NCBI GenBank assembly: GCA_964581505.1
Contig: CAZOOR010000002.1
Span: 26,641 to 90,640 of the forward strand
DNA length: 64,000 nucleotides
Origin: CAZOOR01 sp964581505
GTDB taxonomy: Bacteria > Bacteroidota > Ignavibacteria > Kapaibacteriales > UBA2268
Reading direction: 5' to 3'
Part shown: one piece after another, positions 53,991 to 63,048 of the stretch
Position numbering within the stretch: the first letter of the stretch is position 1
Layout: each line of letters begins with the position of its first letter
Program-made: the position numbers and the translations under genes
The notes under the pieces: generated by a model
What the model was told of the DNA's origin: nothing
The model's input: only the letters and a program-made list of their open reading frames with translations
Databases searched by the model: none

Positions 53991-55976
53991 ATGTATGAAT
54001 TGATTAAATTCGTTCCTTTAATTCCTCTTGTAGGATTTTTAATCATAGGTTTGACGGGAAAATTCCTGAAAAACGAAAAGCTAATCGGCTCGTTGGCAAG
54101 TTTGACGGTTGCAACATCGTTCGTAATATCATTCCTGATATTTCTGGAACTATTGCATTCAAACGCCGAGTCGCCGATAGTTATACCGGTCTATACTTGG
54201 ATACAAACCGGATTGTTCAGTGTTAATATAGCATATCAAGTTGACCGTTTGTCAATATTGTTTGCATTAATTATTACAGGGGTAGGATTTTTAATCCATA
54301 TATACTCCATCGGCTATATGCACGGTGATAGAAGTTTCTTCCGATTTTTTGCATACCTGAACTTATTTATTTTTATGATGCTCAATTTGGTTCTGGCTTC
54401 AAACTACCTGCTGACATTTTTCGGCTGGGAGGGTGTTGGTCTGAGTTCCTATCTGCTAATCGGTTTTTGGTATGACAAAAAATTCCCCGGCACACGGATA
54501 ACATGGACAGGTGATGCAGGTAATAAAGCATTCATAGTTAATCGAATAGGTGATTTCGGTTTTATCATTGCAATGCTTTTCATATATATCACATTCAATA
54601 CATTGGATTATCAAACTGTAATGGAGACTGCTTCGGCAGGATATATTTCTTATTATAACACCGGAATAATAACGGCAATAACACTATTAATGTTACTTGG
54701 GACAACGGGTAAATCCGCACAGATACCTCTTGCTGTTTGGTTGCCCGATGCAATGGCAGGTCCAACACCTGTTTCTGCATTAATCCATGCCGCCACAATG
54801 GTAACGGCAGGTATATTCCTGATTGCCCGAAATTCCGTATTATTTGCCTTATCGCCGGTAACGATGGAGGTGGTGGCAATAGTCGGAGTGGCAACGGCAT
54901 TCCTTGCGGCAACAGTTGCTTTGGTTCAGAATGATATTAAAAAGGTACTTGCCTATTCTACGGTTTCACAACTTGGTTTTATGTTTATTGCACTCGGAGT
55001 AGGTGCATTCTCCGCAGGAGTATTCCACGTAATGACCCACGCATTTTTCAAAGGACTTTTATTCCTTGGTGCCGGCTCGGTTATTCACGGAATGCATGAA
55101 GAACAGGACATCAAGCGTATGGGCGGATTGAAACACTATATGCCGACAACATATAAAACATTTTTTGTGGCAACACTTGCCATAGCCGGAGTTCCATTTT
55201 TCAGCGGCTTTTTCTCGAAGGACGAAATACTTTGGAAAGCATTCAGTGACGGTGGCTTTATGCTATGGTTATTCGGTGCAATTGCGGCTTTCTTCACAGC
55301 ATTCTATATGTTCAGACTATTGAAATTGACATTTCATGGCAAAGAAAGATTTGATGCACACCATATACACCCGCACGAATCACCGAAGACAATGACAATT
55401 CCTCTGATAGTGCTTGCCGTATTAGCGGCTCTCGGCGGCTTGCTTGGCATTCCCTATGCTTTGGGTTTCTGGCTGGGTCCCGAATCAAATTTAATAGAGC
55501 ATTTTCTGCATCCGGTATTTAAAGATGCTCATTTTATAATAGCATCAATGAGCGGGAAATTTGAATTTGGTCATGAAATACACAGCATAGAATACTTGTT
55601 TATGTTTATTTCAGTCGGATTAGCGGCACTTGCAATATGGCTTGCCCATAAGTTCTATTCTGACGCCGAATGGACTGTACCGAGAAAAATTGCGTCAAGT
55701 TTCAAAGGAGTTTATAATTTATTATTTAACAAATATAAATTAGATGAGTTTTATTTTGCAACGGTTGTTGACCCTTGCCTTCAGACATCAAGGAGTTTTC
55801 TATGGCGTATGATTGATATGAAATTTATTGACGGCATAGTAAACGGACTTGCAAAAGCAAGTGCAGGGATTGGCGAAACCGTCAGACGTTTGCAATCGGG
55901 TATAGCACAAAACTATGCCGTTCTGATGACCGGTGGAATTATCGTTATTCTATTCTGGTTGTTTCTATCTTTATAA
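53991..55976 (+). CDS. nuoL: NADH-quinone oxidoreductase subunit L
   Basis: 661 residues, about 16 membrane helices. NuoL/antiporter signatures: NYLLTFFGWEGVGLSSYLLIGFW (about 137-159), KSAQIPLAVWLPDAMAGPTPVSALIHAATMVTAG (about 243-276), KKVLAYSTVSQLGFM and THAFFKGLLFLGAGSVIHG. These carry the conserved Glu, Lys and His residues of the proton channel. It is the distal proton-pumping subunit of complex I. It is first in nuoLMN, with the nuoA-K genes elsewhere. Confidence 0.95.
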   Translation: MYELIKFVPLIPLVGFLIIGLTGKFLKNEKLIGSLASLTVATSFVISFLIFLELLHSNAESPIVIPVYTWIQTGLFSVNIAYQVDRLSILFALIITGVGFLIHIYSIGYMHGDRSFFRFFAYLNLFIFMMLNLVLASNYLLTFFGWEGVGLSSYLLIGFWYDKKFPGTRITWTGDAGNKAFIVNRIGDFGFIIAMLFIYITFNTLDYQTVMETASAGYISYYNTGIITAITLLMLLGTTGKSAQIPLAVWLPDAMAGPTPVSALIHAATMVTAGIFLIARNSVLFALSPVTMEVVAIVGVATAFLAATVALVQNDIKKVLAYSTVSQLGFMFIALGVGAFSAGVFHVMTHAFFKGLLFLGAGSVIHGMHEEQDIKRMGGLKHYMPTTYKTFFVATLAIAGVPFFSGFFSKDEILWKAFSDGGFMLWLFGAIAAFFTAFYMFRLLKLTFHGKERFDAHHIHPHESPKTMTIPLIVLAVLAALGGLLGIPYALGFWLGPESNLIEHFLHPVFKDAHFIIASMSGKFEFGHEIHSIEYLFMFISVGLAALAIWLAHKFYSDAEWTVPRKIASSFKGVYNLLFNKYKLDEFYFATVVDPCLQTSRSFLWRMIDMKFIDGIVNGLAKASAGIGETVRRLQSGIAQNYAVLMTGGIIVILFWLFLSL

Positions 55977-56017
55977 ATGTTTTGTTTAAGTTTTTGAATG
56001 TAATGTAAAGTTCGATT

Positions 56018-57601
56018 ATGTCAATACTAATACCAATCTTGTTTTTACCCTTGGCAGGTGCACTCCTGCTGATGTTTGTAAACAAAAAACAAATACAGAT
56101 AATCAAATATTCCGCAATGGCAATATCATTGGCAACATTTGTCTTGGCAATGGGATTATTCTCTCAATTCAATCAAGCAGACCCCGGATTCCAATTGATT
56201 TTCAATGCGGAATGGATACCCGATTTCGATGCGGGCTTTCGTGTGGGAATGGACGGTATGTCTTTCTTGCTTGTATTGCTAACTGTATTTATAGCACCTG
56301 TTACGATATTGTCTTCATACGGCTCAATCAATAAGCGAGAAAAAGAATACTATGTAATGATTCTATTCCTCGAATTTGCTATGCTCGGAGTGTTTATGTC
56401 GTTGGATATATTCTTATTCTATATATTCTGGGAATTAATATTAATTCCGATGTACTTCATAATAGGAATTTGGGGCGGCAAAAATAGATTATACGCAACG
56501 GTTAAGTTCTTTATCTTTACTGTTGTCGGCTCGCTATTTATGTTAATTGCAATTGTCTGGCTCGGGCTTTATGTCGGAGGCGAAGTACTTCATAATAGTT
56601 CCGGATTTACAACAAATTTTATTGCCATACGAAATGCACTTGCTAATCATGCCATACCATTGGATACTCAAATCTGGCTGTTTTTGGCATTTGCATTATC
56701 ATTCAGTATCAAAGTACCTCTTTTCCCATTGCACACATGGTTGGCTGATGCACATACGGAGGCACCAACTCCCGGTTCGGTTATACTTGCCGGCGTATTA
56801 CTCAAAATGGGAACTTACGGACTTATCAGATTCAACCTTGACTTATTCCCACAGGCATCATATTATTTTGCTCCGTATATGAGTACGCTTGCGGTAATCG
56901 GAATTATATACGGTGCTTTGGTGGCAATGGTACAAACCGATATAAAACGCTTGGTAGCATATTCATCTGTAAGCCATCTCGGTTTTGTTGTACTTGGTAT
57001 TTTCTCAATGACACAAGAAGGTATCCAAGGTGCAATTATTCAGATGGTCAATCACGGTTTATCAACCGGAATGTTATTCCTATTGGTCGGAATGATTTAT
57101 GAACGCCGCCATACAAGAGATATTTCGGAATTCGGAGGGATAGCACGCGTTATGCCGGTTTATACCGTATTTTTCGCAATTGCTATGTTTGCTTCGGTAG
57201 GCTTACCGGGACTGAACGGCTTTGTCGGAGAGTTCCTGACACTACTGGGTGCATTCCGGTCGCCATTCCTCAATAGTCATCTGTTTACGATATTTGCGGC
57301 GTCCGGAGTAATATTTGCCGCTGTCTATCTCTTATGGATGTTCCAAAGAGTAATGTTCGGTGAAAACAGTAACCCTAAGAATCATCATTTGAAAGATATA
57401 AACAAGAGGGAATGGGCAACACTTGTTCCTATGGTATTATTCATAGTTTGGATTGGTGTGTATCCTTCAACGTTTATGCAATATTCGGAAAATTCATCAA
57501 AAGCATTAGTTAATAAACTTTACGACAAAAAGTTCGGCACAAAGCCGTTTGAATTGCCGGCACCGATTAATGAAACAGGTGCTTTTATGATAAAAAAGTA
57601 A
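56018..57601 (+). CDS. nuoM: NADH-quinone oxidoreductase subunit M
   Basis: 527 residues, about 14 membrane helices. Signatures: FYIFWELILIPMYFIIGIWGG (the conserved Glu of the channel), SIKVPLFPLHTWLADAHTEAPTPGSVILAGVLLKMGTYGL (about 227-266), KRLVAYSSVSHLGFVVLG and NHGLSTGMLFLLVGMIYER. Middle proton-translocating subunit of complex I. It starts 41 bases after nuoL. Confidence 0.95.
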   Translation: MSILIPILFLPLAGALLLMFVNKKQIQIIKYSAMAISLATFVLAMGLFSQFNQADPGFQLIFNAEWIPDFDAGFRVGMDGMSFLLVLLTVFIAPVTILSSYGSINKREKEYYVMILFLEFAMLGVFMSLDIFLFYIFWELILIPMYFIIGIWGGKNRLYATVKFFIFTVVGSLFMLIAIVWLGLYVGGEVLHNSSGFTTNFIAIRNALANHAIPLDTQIWLFLAFALSFSIKVPLFPLHTWLADAHTEAPTPGSVILAGVLLKMGTYGLIRFNLDLFPQASYYFAPYMSTLAVIGIIYGALVAMVQTDIKRLVAYSSVSHLGFVVLGIFSMTQEGIQGAIIQMVNHGLSTGMLFLLVGMIYERRHTRDISEFGGIARVMPVYTVFFAIAMFASVGLPGLNGFVGEFLTLLGAFRSPFLNSHLFTIFAASGVIFAAVYLLWMFQRVMFGENSNPKNHHLKDINKREWATLVPMVLFIVWIGVYPSTFMQYSENSSKALVNKLYDKKFGTKPFELPAPINETGAFMIKK

Positions 57602-57670
57602 TTGGTTTTTGATTATGATTACTAACAACATATTAATTGAATTTATTAATAAGCATTCAGGTAAATTAGA

Positions 57671-59146
57671 ATGGGATTAGAATTACAATATTTAATGCCG
57701 ATAATAGCAATTTCATTTTTTGCGGTTTTCTCAATAGTATTCGATGCAGTATTTCTGAACAAGAAATTCAGTTACGCATTTGCATTGGTAGGATTTATAG
57801 TTGTTATTATTGCGGCGGCACAGAATCTCGCAATGCCAATGAGCGAAGATTTAGGAATAATGCGTCCGGACGAACTAATCACGCACAATATGATTACATT
57901 CGGCGGCTTTGCCGCATATATGGATATATTATTTGCTCTTGGCGGTTTGATGACGCTACTTGCTTCGCGTAAGTATATTATACGGGAATATAAAGAATTG
58001 AATGAATACTATTCACTACTATTATTGAGCGTCAGCGGAATGATGCTAATTGCACATTCCAACAATTTATTAATACTTTTTATTGGCATAGAGATTATGT
58101 CAATATCTTTCTACGTACTCGCCGGTTATTTCAGGACATCAATCAAATCTATTGAAGCGGCATTAAAGTATTTTCTGCTCGGTGCATTTGCAACAGGTTT
58201 CCTTGTCTATGGTATTGCCTTAATATATGGCAGTACAGGTTCATTAGACCTGTCGGTAATATCGTCCCATTTGAATGCAGGACAGTTCGAGAATACTTAT
58301 TTGTTACTTGGTATCGGCTTGATAATGATTGGTCTTAGTTTCAAAGTCGCCGCATTTCCATTTCATCAATGGGCGCCTGATGTATATCACGGCTCGCCTA
58401 CAGTTATTAGCGGATTTATGAGTTCTGCCGGAAAAGCCGCCGCTTTGGTTGCGTTTATTGTTGTTATGCGGGCGGTAATTAGTAATGACAGCACAAATGA
58501 ATTATTGATAAAAAACAGAGAAACAATACAATTAATTCTTGCCTTTATCTCGGCGGGGACTATGTTGGTAGGTAATATTACAGCGTTGGTACAGAAAAAT
58601 GTCAAAAGAATGCTGGCATATTCATCAGTTGCACACGCCGGTTATTTATTAATAGGTATAGTTGCCAATAATGCACTTGGCTGGACAGGCGTAGTATTCT
58701 ATGCTACGGCTTATTTATTTATGCAACTCGGAGCATTTGTAATATTATCAATTTTCGAGCGGGACGAACAGTCGAAATTGGAAATATCGGACTATGCAGG
58801 ATTGAGCAAGAGCCACCCGATACTTGCGGCATTAATGGCAGTCTTTATGCTATCGCTTGCAGGCATACCGCCGTTTGCAGGATTTTTCGGTAAATATTAC
58901 TTATTCGTATCGGCTGTAAATTCTGGATTTCTTTGGCTGACTATTGTGGCGGTCATTGCTTCGATTATTTCAATGTATTATTATATAAATCTTATTTTAA
59001 CAATGTACTTCAAAGACGAAAACGAAACACAATTGGAAGGTACTTGCGGCACGGCTCGCATTACACTATTTATTTCAATTGCGGGTCTATTAATTTTTGG
59101 AATATTTCCGTTTTTGATAACGGATATTACAAAATTGTTTTTCTAA
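57671..59146 (+). CDS. nuoN: NADH-quinone oxidoreductase subunit N
   Basis: 491 residues, about 14 membrane helices. Signatures: LLILFIGIEIMSISFYVLAGYFR with the conserved Glu, GLSFKVAAFPFHQWAPDVYHGSPTVISGFMSSAGKAAAL (about 221-259), KRMLAYSSVAHAGYLLIG, and AGIPPFAGFFGKYYLF near the end. It completes a nuoL-nuoM-nuoN operon closed by the terminator at 59.18 kb. Confidence 0.95.
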   Translation: MGLELQYLMPIIAISFFAVFSIVFDAVFLNKKFSYAFALVGFIVVIIAAAQNLAMPMSEDLGIMRPDELITHNMITFGGFAAYMDILFALGGLMTLLASRKYIIREYKELNEYYSLLLLSVSGMMLIAHSNNLLILFIGIEIMSISFYVLAGYFRTSIKSIEAALKYFLLGAFATGFLVYGIALIYGSTGSLDLSVISSHLNAGQFENTYLLLGIGLIMIGLSFKVAAFPFHQWAPDVYHGSPTVISGFMSSAGKAAALVAFIVVMRAVISNDSTNELLIKNRETIQLILAFISAGTMLVGNITALVQKNVKRMLAYSSVAHAGYLLIGIVANNALGWTGVVFYATAYLFMQLGAFVILSIFERDEQSKLEISDYAGLSKSHPILAALMAVFMLSLAGIPPFAGFFGKYYLFVSAVNSGFLWLTIVAVIASIISMYYYINLILTMYFKDENETQLEGTCGTARITLFISIAGLLIFGIFPFLITDITKLFF

Positions 59147-59175
59147 TAATATATTTTCAACTCTTTACTTGCACA

Positions 59176-59207
59176 AACCTTCTTCCAAACGAAGAAGGTT
59201 TTTTTTT
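59176..59207 (+). terminator. Hairpin terminator of nuoLMN
   Basis: The 10-bp perfect stem AACCTTCTTC/GAAGAAGGTT has a 5-base loop and nine T. Confidence 0.92.
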
Positions 59208-59271
59208 ATATGAAACTTATAATTATTAATTTTGTTATACTAATGATGAGAAATTAAATTTAAAGAAAAAT

Positions 59272-61605
59272 ATGAAAAAAATAATTCTATTGGTTCTCGC
59301 TTTGGCTTATCTGCTGACTATCAATTCTGCGTACTCACAGAATTACAGATGGAAAAGAATGGTTGATAAAGCTACATTCGATATAGCCGTCAATCCGAAG
59401 AATATGAATACATACTATGCCGGTGGCGAAGGCAGGGTTGTGTATAGAAGCTGGGACAGAGGCTTGCATTGGGATACACTTTTAGTAAATTACAAACTTG
59501 GTTATACAAGATTCAACAATGTGCTTATTAATCCTGTCGATACAAATATAATACTTGTAGGTGGATTGAACTATGGAGTAGTGGAACGGTGTACCTCTGA
59601 TTGCGATAAGCCTGATTCTTGGAAGGTGGTTCTATCGTCATCGAAACCCGTAGCACTCAACGGTAAATCTATGATGTTCAAACCCGGACAAGGCGATACC
59701 GTATATGCCGGAGATTTAATGTATGGCATTTTATGGCGTAGTATTGATAAGGGTGCCACTTGGGATTCAATCTCTACTGCCACCAGAAAATACACACGTA
59801 AAAGAAAGGACGGCACAAAATACGATACTATTATGCCCATACGCGTTGGTGCCGCAGGAATAAGGCATGACAGTACGGACATTATTATTTTCGGCTCAAT
59901 GGAATCGGAAATCCTTATGTCAAAAGATGGTGGATATACTTGGAACTATATGACCACACTTACAAAACCCGATAGTGCGCAGGACGATTGCGAAATTACA
60001 AGAATTATTTTCAGCGATAGAGACCCACGTGTCGGTTATGCTTGCATTACTTATATTTTCAGATTAAATAAAACCAACGGCGGACTATACAAAACAACTG
60101 ATGGAGGATACAACTGGTTTCAGGTTGCATTTCCCGACACCAGCCTTTGGGCGCTTGACGTTCATGGCATAGGCGATAAAGACGAAGTGTTTGTCGGTGG
60201 CTATACGGAAGATTTCTATGTGGTTGATTCAATACGAGTACCCGGCGCCGGTTTGGTAAGACGTTCGCAAGACGGAGGAAAATCTTGGTATTCTTATGAC
60301 CAAAATATGAACTGGGCGATAAGATACCCAAAAGCAAATAGCAAATTACGCTGCACATTCTTCCCAACACTTGATACCGGATTTACTATCGGAAGCAACG
60401 GGGTAATAATGCGAACAGAAGATTCCGGCAGAGCTTGGAGTACAATATATAATCCGGGCGTACAGTTTTTCAGAGCGGCGGCTTTTTCCGATTCCAAACG
60501 AGGACTATTAGTCGCATCTACCGGTGAAATAATGCGTACTGTTAATGGTGCAATATATCTGGAACAGGTATATAAAGATGTATCTAAGCATTTCTACTCT
60601 ATTGCAATATTGAACAAAGATACTTATGTAGTTTGTGGTGCGGACGGATTAATAATGAAAACATCTGATGGAGGTAAAAAAGATTGGAAACAAATTAATT
60701 CCGGTGTCAGCAAGACATTACTTTCAGTATTTTTCATCAACGAACAAAGGGGCTGGGCTGTCGGCAGTAGCGGCACTATAATATCAACCACAGACGGAGG
60801 TGAAACTTGGACAGAACAAACAAGCGGAACCGGATATGCTCTAAATTCCGTCTCATTCGTTGATAAGAATACGGGTATCGCAGTTGGCACAAAGGGATTG
60901 GTACTTAGAACAACAAACGGCGGACAAAATTGGACAGAACTTAATACATTTACAGACAAAATGTTATATTCCGTAGCATTCAATAAATTTGGTAAGAACA
61001 AGAATATAGGACTTATCACAGCAGAAAAAGGAAAAGTTTTCAAAACAACTGATGCAGGACAAAATTGGACGGAACTTAATACAAAGAACTCTCGTCCGTT
61101 CTATTCCGCACAAGTACTTGACGATTTAGTATATGTTGCATCAGGTCAATACGGTACAATTATTCAGTCGAAAAGCGGTGGTGAATACTGGTTTGTCAAT
61201 CAGCGTGGCGAAGGTCCGGTAGCTAATGCTTGGTCGCTCAGATATTTTGGCAAACCCGGGGACGAAGATGTTTTCTTGGCAACGGAAGCAGGACTTTTCG
61301 TACTACGTGAACCCAGCTATGTAGATGAATTTGAGCAGTATGTAACTGATAACAATTCGCTAACCGTTCATTTTTCAAACAATACTTTGAAATTCAAATA
61401 TAAGCCGAAAAATATAATTTTCAATCAAAAATTGCTGTTTAGAATTAGCAATGTAAAAGGCGAAACACTCTATCAAAAAGAGTACAAAGCAAACAGCTCC
61501 GAAATAGAAAAATATGTATATAACCTATCACTACCTGCCGGAGTGTATGTTTGCCAGATGATTGAAGGCAATAATTCATCTGTAAAACTGATAGTAATTA
61601 ATTAA
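59272..61605 (+). CDS. Secreted Ycf48/BNR-repeat protein with T9SS-like C-terminal domain
   Basis: 777 residues with a signal peptide (1-22, ending SAYSQN). Many BNR/Ycf48-type Asp-box repeats follow (SWDRGLHWD, SIDKGATWD, SKDGGYTWN, TTDGGYNWF, SQDGGKSWY, TEDSGRAWS, TSDGGKKDW, TTDGGETWT, TTNGGQNWT, TTDAGQNWT), building two seven-bladed propellers or similar. The last 85 residues (LKFKYKPKNIIFNQKLLFRISNVKGETLYQKEY ... LPAGVYVCQMIEG) have a sorting-domain-like end. It is surface or secreted, with no enzymatic motif seen. Related genes lie at 39.7 and 63.0 kb. Confidence 0.82.
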   Translation: MKKIILLVLALAYLLTINSAYSQNYRWKRMVDKATFDIAVNPKNMNTYYAGGEGRVVYRSWDRGLHWDTLLVNYKLGYTRFNNVLINPVDTNIILVGGLNYGVVERCTSDCDKPDSWKVVLSSSKPVALNGKSMMFKPGQGDTVYAGDLMYGILWRSIDKGATWDSISTATRKYTRKRKDGTKYDTIMPIRVGAAGIRHDSTDIIIFGSMESEILMSKDGGYTWNYMTTLTKPDSAQDDCEITRIIFSDRDPRVGYACITYIFRLNKTNGGLYKTTDGGYNWFQVAFPDTSLWALDVHGIGDKDEVFVGGYTEDFYVVDSIRVPGAGLVRRSQDGGKSWYSYDQNMNWAIRYPKANSKLRCTFFPTLDTGFTIGSNGVIMRTEDSGRAWSTIYNPGVQFFRAAAFSDSKRGLLVASTGEIMRTVNGAIYLEQVYKDVSKHFYSIAILNKDTYVVCGADGLIMKTSDGGKKDWKQINSGVSKTLLSVFFINEQRGWAVGSSGTIISTTDGGETWTEQTSGTGYALNSVSFVDKNTGIAVGTKGLVLRTTNGGQNWTELNTFTDKMLYSVAFNKFGKNKNIGLITAEKGKVFKTTDAGQNWTELNTKNSRPFYSAQVLDDLVYVASGQYGTIIQSKSGGEYWFVNQRGEGPVANAWSLRYFGKPGDEDVFLATEAGLFVLREPSYVDEFEQYVTDNNSLTVHFSNNTLKFKYKPKNIIFNQKLLFRISNVKGETLYQKEYKANSSEIEKYVYNLSLPAGVYVCQMIEGNNSSVKLIVIN

Positions 61606-61608
61606 TTC

Positions 61609-61634
61609 AAGGGGCATTCAGCCCCTTTTGTTTT
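61609..61634 (+). terminator. Hairpin terminator
   Basis: The stem AAGGGGC/GCCCCTT has a 5-base loop and a T-rich tail. Confidence 0.85.
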
Positions 61635-61742
61635 TAAAATAATTTTATTATAAAAATACTGTTTTTTTTGATAATTGACAGCATATAAGTTAAATTGCAT
61701 TTTGATATTATACAATTTACAAAGACCTATTAAGGAGATTAA

Positions 61743-62927
61743 ATGGGACACAATAAAAATATGGCAATGGACACAAAATGTGTACATTCAGGTATTCAAG
61801 ATGAAGCATTAGGAGCGGTCGTACCGCCGATTTATCAAGTTTCAACTTTTAAATTCAAAGATGCAGACCACGGCGCACGCCTTTTCAAAGGAGAGGAAGA
61901 GGGATATATATATACAAGAATGAGAAACCCCACCGTAGAAGCAATGGAAGATGCAGTTGCGGCACTCGAAGGCGGCTACAAAGCATTAGGTTGCGGTAGC
62001 GGCATGGCGGCAATCAGCACTCTGTTCTTTGCCGTTCTCAAATCGGGCGACCATCTGATTTGTTCCGAATCGGTTTACGGACCTACTATTTCTTTTATTA
62101 CGACAATATTAACCAATTTCGGTATTGAATATACAATTCTCGACAGTTCGAACTTAGATGCTATTAAAAATGCAATGAAGCCGAACACAAAACTTATTCA
62201 TATTGAATCGCCCGGCAATCCTACGCTTGTTATGTCCGACATCAAAGCAATTTCCGAGATTGCTCATAATGCAGGCGCAGAGCTTAGCGTTGATAATACA
62301 TTTATGAGTCCTGTCTATCAGCAACCATTTGAGCTTGGGGCGGATTATATTATTCATAGTATGACAAAGTACCTGAACGGGCATGCAGATGTTGTAGCCG
62401 GTATCATTATCACCAAGAACAAAGATGACTATACTCACATCAGGAGAGTTCTTAATCACCTCGGCGGAACAATTGACCCCTTCAATTCTTTTCTCGTTCA
62501 TAGGGGTATAAAAACCTTGAAAATCAGGGTGGAAGCCGCCGCACGCAATGCTAAAATAATTGCAGAATGGCTGGAAAAACATCCCAAAGTAGAATGGGTA
62601 AGATTCCCCGGACTGAAAAGCCACCCGCAATACGAACTCGGCAAGAAGCAGATGTCCGGTTCGGGTTCGATGATTTCTATCGGATTGAAAGGTGGTTTTG
62701 AAGCCGGAAAGAATCTGATGAATAATATTGATATATTCCAACTTGCCGTAAGTCTCGGTGGTGTGGAATCGCTTATTCAGCATCCGGCATCAATGACACA
62801 TGCCTCAATGGATAAAGAAGTCAGAGAAAAAGCAAATATTACAGACGGGCTGGTTCGTATCTCCATTGGTATCGAAGATGTAAACGACTTGCTTGCAGGT
62901 CTGGAAAAAGGCTTGAACGCCTGCTAA
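61743..62927 (+). CDS. Trans-sulfuration PLP enzyme (methionine gamma-lyase / cystathionine gamma-lyase family)
   Basis: 394 residues. The PLP lysine lies in IIHSMTKYLNGHADVVAG (about 203-220), with YTRMRNPTVEAMEDAVAALEGG near 58-80, GCGSGMAAI and ESPGNPTLVM. KYLNGHADVVAG is close to the methionine gamma-lyase and cystathionine gamma-lyase versions, both of which cleave C-S bonds in sulfur amino acids. Separation of gamma-lyase, cystathionine gamma-synthase and O-acetylhomoserine sulfhydrylase is not reliable by eye. AAGGAGATTAA precedes the start. No riboswitch was found in the leader. Confidence 0.87.
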   Translation: MGHNKNMAMDTKCVHSGIQDEALGAVVPPIYQVSTFKFKDADHGARLFKGEEEGYIYTRMRNPTVEAMEDAVAALEGGYKALGCGSGMAAISTLFFAVLKSGDHLICSESVYGPTISFITTILTNFGIEYTILDSSNLDAIKNAMKPNTKLIHIESPGNPTLVMSDIKAISEIAHNAGAELSVDNTFMSPVYQQPFELGADYIIHSMTKYLNGHADVVAGIIITKNKDDYTHIRRVLNHLGGTIDPFNSFLVHRGIKTLKIRVEAAARNAKIIAEWLEKHPKVEWVRFPGLKSHPQYELGKKQMSGSGSMISIGLKGGFEAGKNLMNNIDIFQLAVSLGGVESLIQHPASMTHASMDKEVREKANITDGLVRISIGIEDVNDLLAGLEKGLNAC

Positions 62928-62952
62928 GTTTATCATTTATTATTTTTCAAAA

Positions 62953-62981
62953 AGGCTGTCGGAAATGACAGCCTCTTTTTT
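62953..62981 (+). terminator. Hairpin terminator
   Basis: The stem AGGCTGTC/GACAGCCT has a 6-base loop and a T-run. The same stem sequence appears in the terminator at 9908-9934. Confidence 0.88.
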
Positions 62982-63048
62982 GTTTTATTACATTTTTTTC
63001 TTATATTATGAATATATACTTTTTGAAGAATATTGGACAATATCAATT

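Noticed and set aside
54595..54912. Reverse-strand frame inside nuoL
   Set aside because: It is a shadow of the conserved antiporter domain; its residues show no family pattern.
61635..61742. SAM riboswitch upstream of the trans-sulfuration enzyme
   Set aside because: The spacer is only about 110 bases and A/T-rich; it lacks the conserved stem pattern.
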